From Hyphomicrobiales bacterium (lineage in GTDB: Bacteria; Pseudomonadota; Alphaproteobacteria; Rhizobiales; JAJFHC01), in contig JAJFHC010000011.1 of assembly GCA_021775835.1 (NCBI GenBank), forward strand, positions 1-52,835: a stretch of 52,835 nucleotides of DNA, given 5' to 3'. Each line of letters begins with the position of its first letter. Within the stretch, counting starts at the first letter, position 1. Of this stretch, positions 52,265-52,835 are shown piece by piece. A program made the position numbers and the translations under genes. The notes under the pieces are model-generated. The model saw nothing but the letters and a program-made list of their open reading frames with translations, searched no databases and had not been told where the DNA came from.

Positions 52265-52835
52265 CTAAATGTGGTGATAGTCATCGACGCCGACGGTATA
52301 GTCCGTCCCGGCGAGCGGCACCTGCGCAATAGCCGATGCTTCCATGGTCAGTGCGGCCAGATCCTCCGGCTCAAGACTGTGGATATTCGTCTTGCCGCAA
52401 GCCCGCGCCATCATCTGCGCTTCCATCGTCAGAGTGTGCAGGAAGTTGTAAACGCGTTCCGCGGCCTGGTCGGGGTCGAGACGGCTGCGTAACTCAGGGT
52501 CCTGAGTGGCGACACCAACAGGACAGCGGCCGGTGTGACAGTGATAGCACTCGCCGGCTTCCACACCCATCTCCGACGGGTAATCGGCTTCCGGAATATC
52601 CTTGTTGCAATTGAGCGCCATCATGGCCGAGTGCCCGATGGCAATGGCGTCCGCGCCCAACGCAAGAGCTTTGGCCACGTCGCCGCCGTTCCTGATGCCG
52701 CCGGCGTAGACGAGACTTATTTCGCCGCGCTTTCCGATATCGTCAATGGCGCGGCGCGCCTGACGAATGGCGGCCATGCCGGGAACACCGGTTTCTTCGG
52801 TTGCCAAGTGGGGGCCAGCACCGGTGCTGCCCTCC
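52265..52835 (-). CDS. FMN-binding glutamate synthase-like protein, C-terminal part (GlxD-like), cut by window edge
   Basis: The reading frame stays open to the window end, so this is the last ~190 residues of a larger protein. It begins inside the FMN/loop region (GSTGAGPHLATEETGVPGM) and continues with the FMN phosphate site VYAGGIRNGGDVAKALALGA and the iron-sulfur cysteines in GECYHCHTGRCPVGVATQD. This is the catalytic core of glutamate synthase large subunits and of the separate GlxD/MgsC proteins, which end here without the GXGXG domain. Roles include glutamate synthase or N-methylglutamate synthase; the missing upstream genes would decide. The downstream 137-residue gene is co-directional. 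Confidence 0.88.
   Translation of the reverse strand, partial: EGSTGAGPHLATEETGVPGMAAIRQARRAIDDIGKRGEISLVYAGGIRNGGDVAKALALGADAIAIGHSAMMALNCNKDIPEADYPSEMGVEAGECYHCHTGRCPVGVATQDPELRSRLDPDQAAERVYNFLHTLTMEAQMMARACGKTNIHSLEPEDLAALTMEASAIAQVPLAGTDYTVGVDDYHHI

Noticed and set aside
1..52835. CRISPR arrays, tRNA genes, insertion sequences, prophage genes
   Set aside because: No regularly spaced direct repeats, cloverleaf-type sequences, transposase or phage motifs were recognised by reading; a dedicated scan was not possible.

Overview
The window reads as a chromosomal segment of a moderately GC-rich alphaproteobacterium, most likely a marine heterotroph. The grounds are the gene families rather than any marker gene: sulfolactate desulfonation, a DddP-type M24 protein, trans-4-hydroxyproline catabolism, a dimethylglycine/sarcosine dehydrogenase, an FnrL-like regulator beside hemN, an Amt-type transporter, and the end of a GlxD-like glutamate synthase. 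There is no rRNA, tRNA, CRISPR array, transposase or phage gene. Almost all genes are catabolic enzymes with local regulators, and most are packed into short operons with ATGA overlaps.

Layout. 0-3.1 kb: cytochrome P450, then a TetR regulator with a 20-bp perfect palindrome upstream, overlapping a sterol desaturase-type hydroxylase. 3.1-5.4 kb: divergent TauD/TfdA dioxygenase and M20 amidohydrolase. 5.7-9.3 kb: oxygen-response block with an Fnr/Crp regulator, UspA, a small unknown protein and hemN; FNR-like boxes precede hemN and uspA. 9.35-11.9 kb: small glyoxalase-superfamily-like protein and an MscS-type channel. 12.0-16.4 kb: sulfolactate module suyA-suyB-slcC-comC with a divergent GntR regulator; a promoter and an inverted repeat overlap in the divergent region. 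16.5-21.7 kb: DMGDH-like oxidoreductase, nicotinamidase, Tat-exported isochorismatase-fold protein, AraC regulator. 21.9-27.1 kb: acyl-CoA synthetase, then three plus-strand genes (Rieske fusion, AhpD-like protein, B3/B4-domain protein).

27.2-32.4 kb: minus-strand LysR - MttB-like methyltransferase - aminotransferase - DddP-like set. 32.6-34 kb: MmgE/PrpD protein. 34.1-40.2 kb: minus-strand hydroxyproline operon (DapA-family deaminase candidate, aldehyde dehydrogenase, two FAD oxidoreductases, 4-hydroxyproline epimerase). 40.4-48.1 kb: divergent plus-strand operon of GntR regulator, class II HMG-CoA reductase, second DapA-family protein, DMT permease and a fused hydantoinase/oxoprolinase. 48.1-52.8 kb: another DMT permease, an Amt transporter with a 72-residue single-span partner and a clear terminator, two unknown proteins, and the truncated glutamate synthase-like gene.

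The metabolic theme is use of small nitrogen- and sulfur-containing osmolytes and amino-acid derivatives: C3 sulfonate to pyruvate plus sulfite, probable DMSP or related cleavage, methylated amines, and hydroxyproline to 2-oxoglutarate. The least understood items are the Rieske-helical fusion, the MttB/DddP operon, the HMG-CoA reductase/HyuAB operon with an unusual Tyr in a nucleotide-site motif, and the Amt/72-residue/GlxD neighbourhood. All assignments are from reading the sequence; no database search was run.
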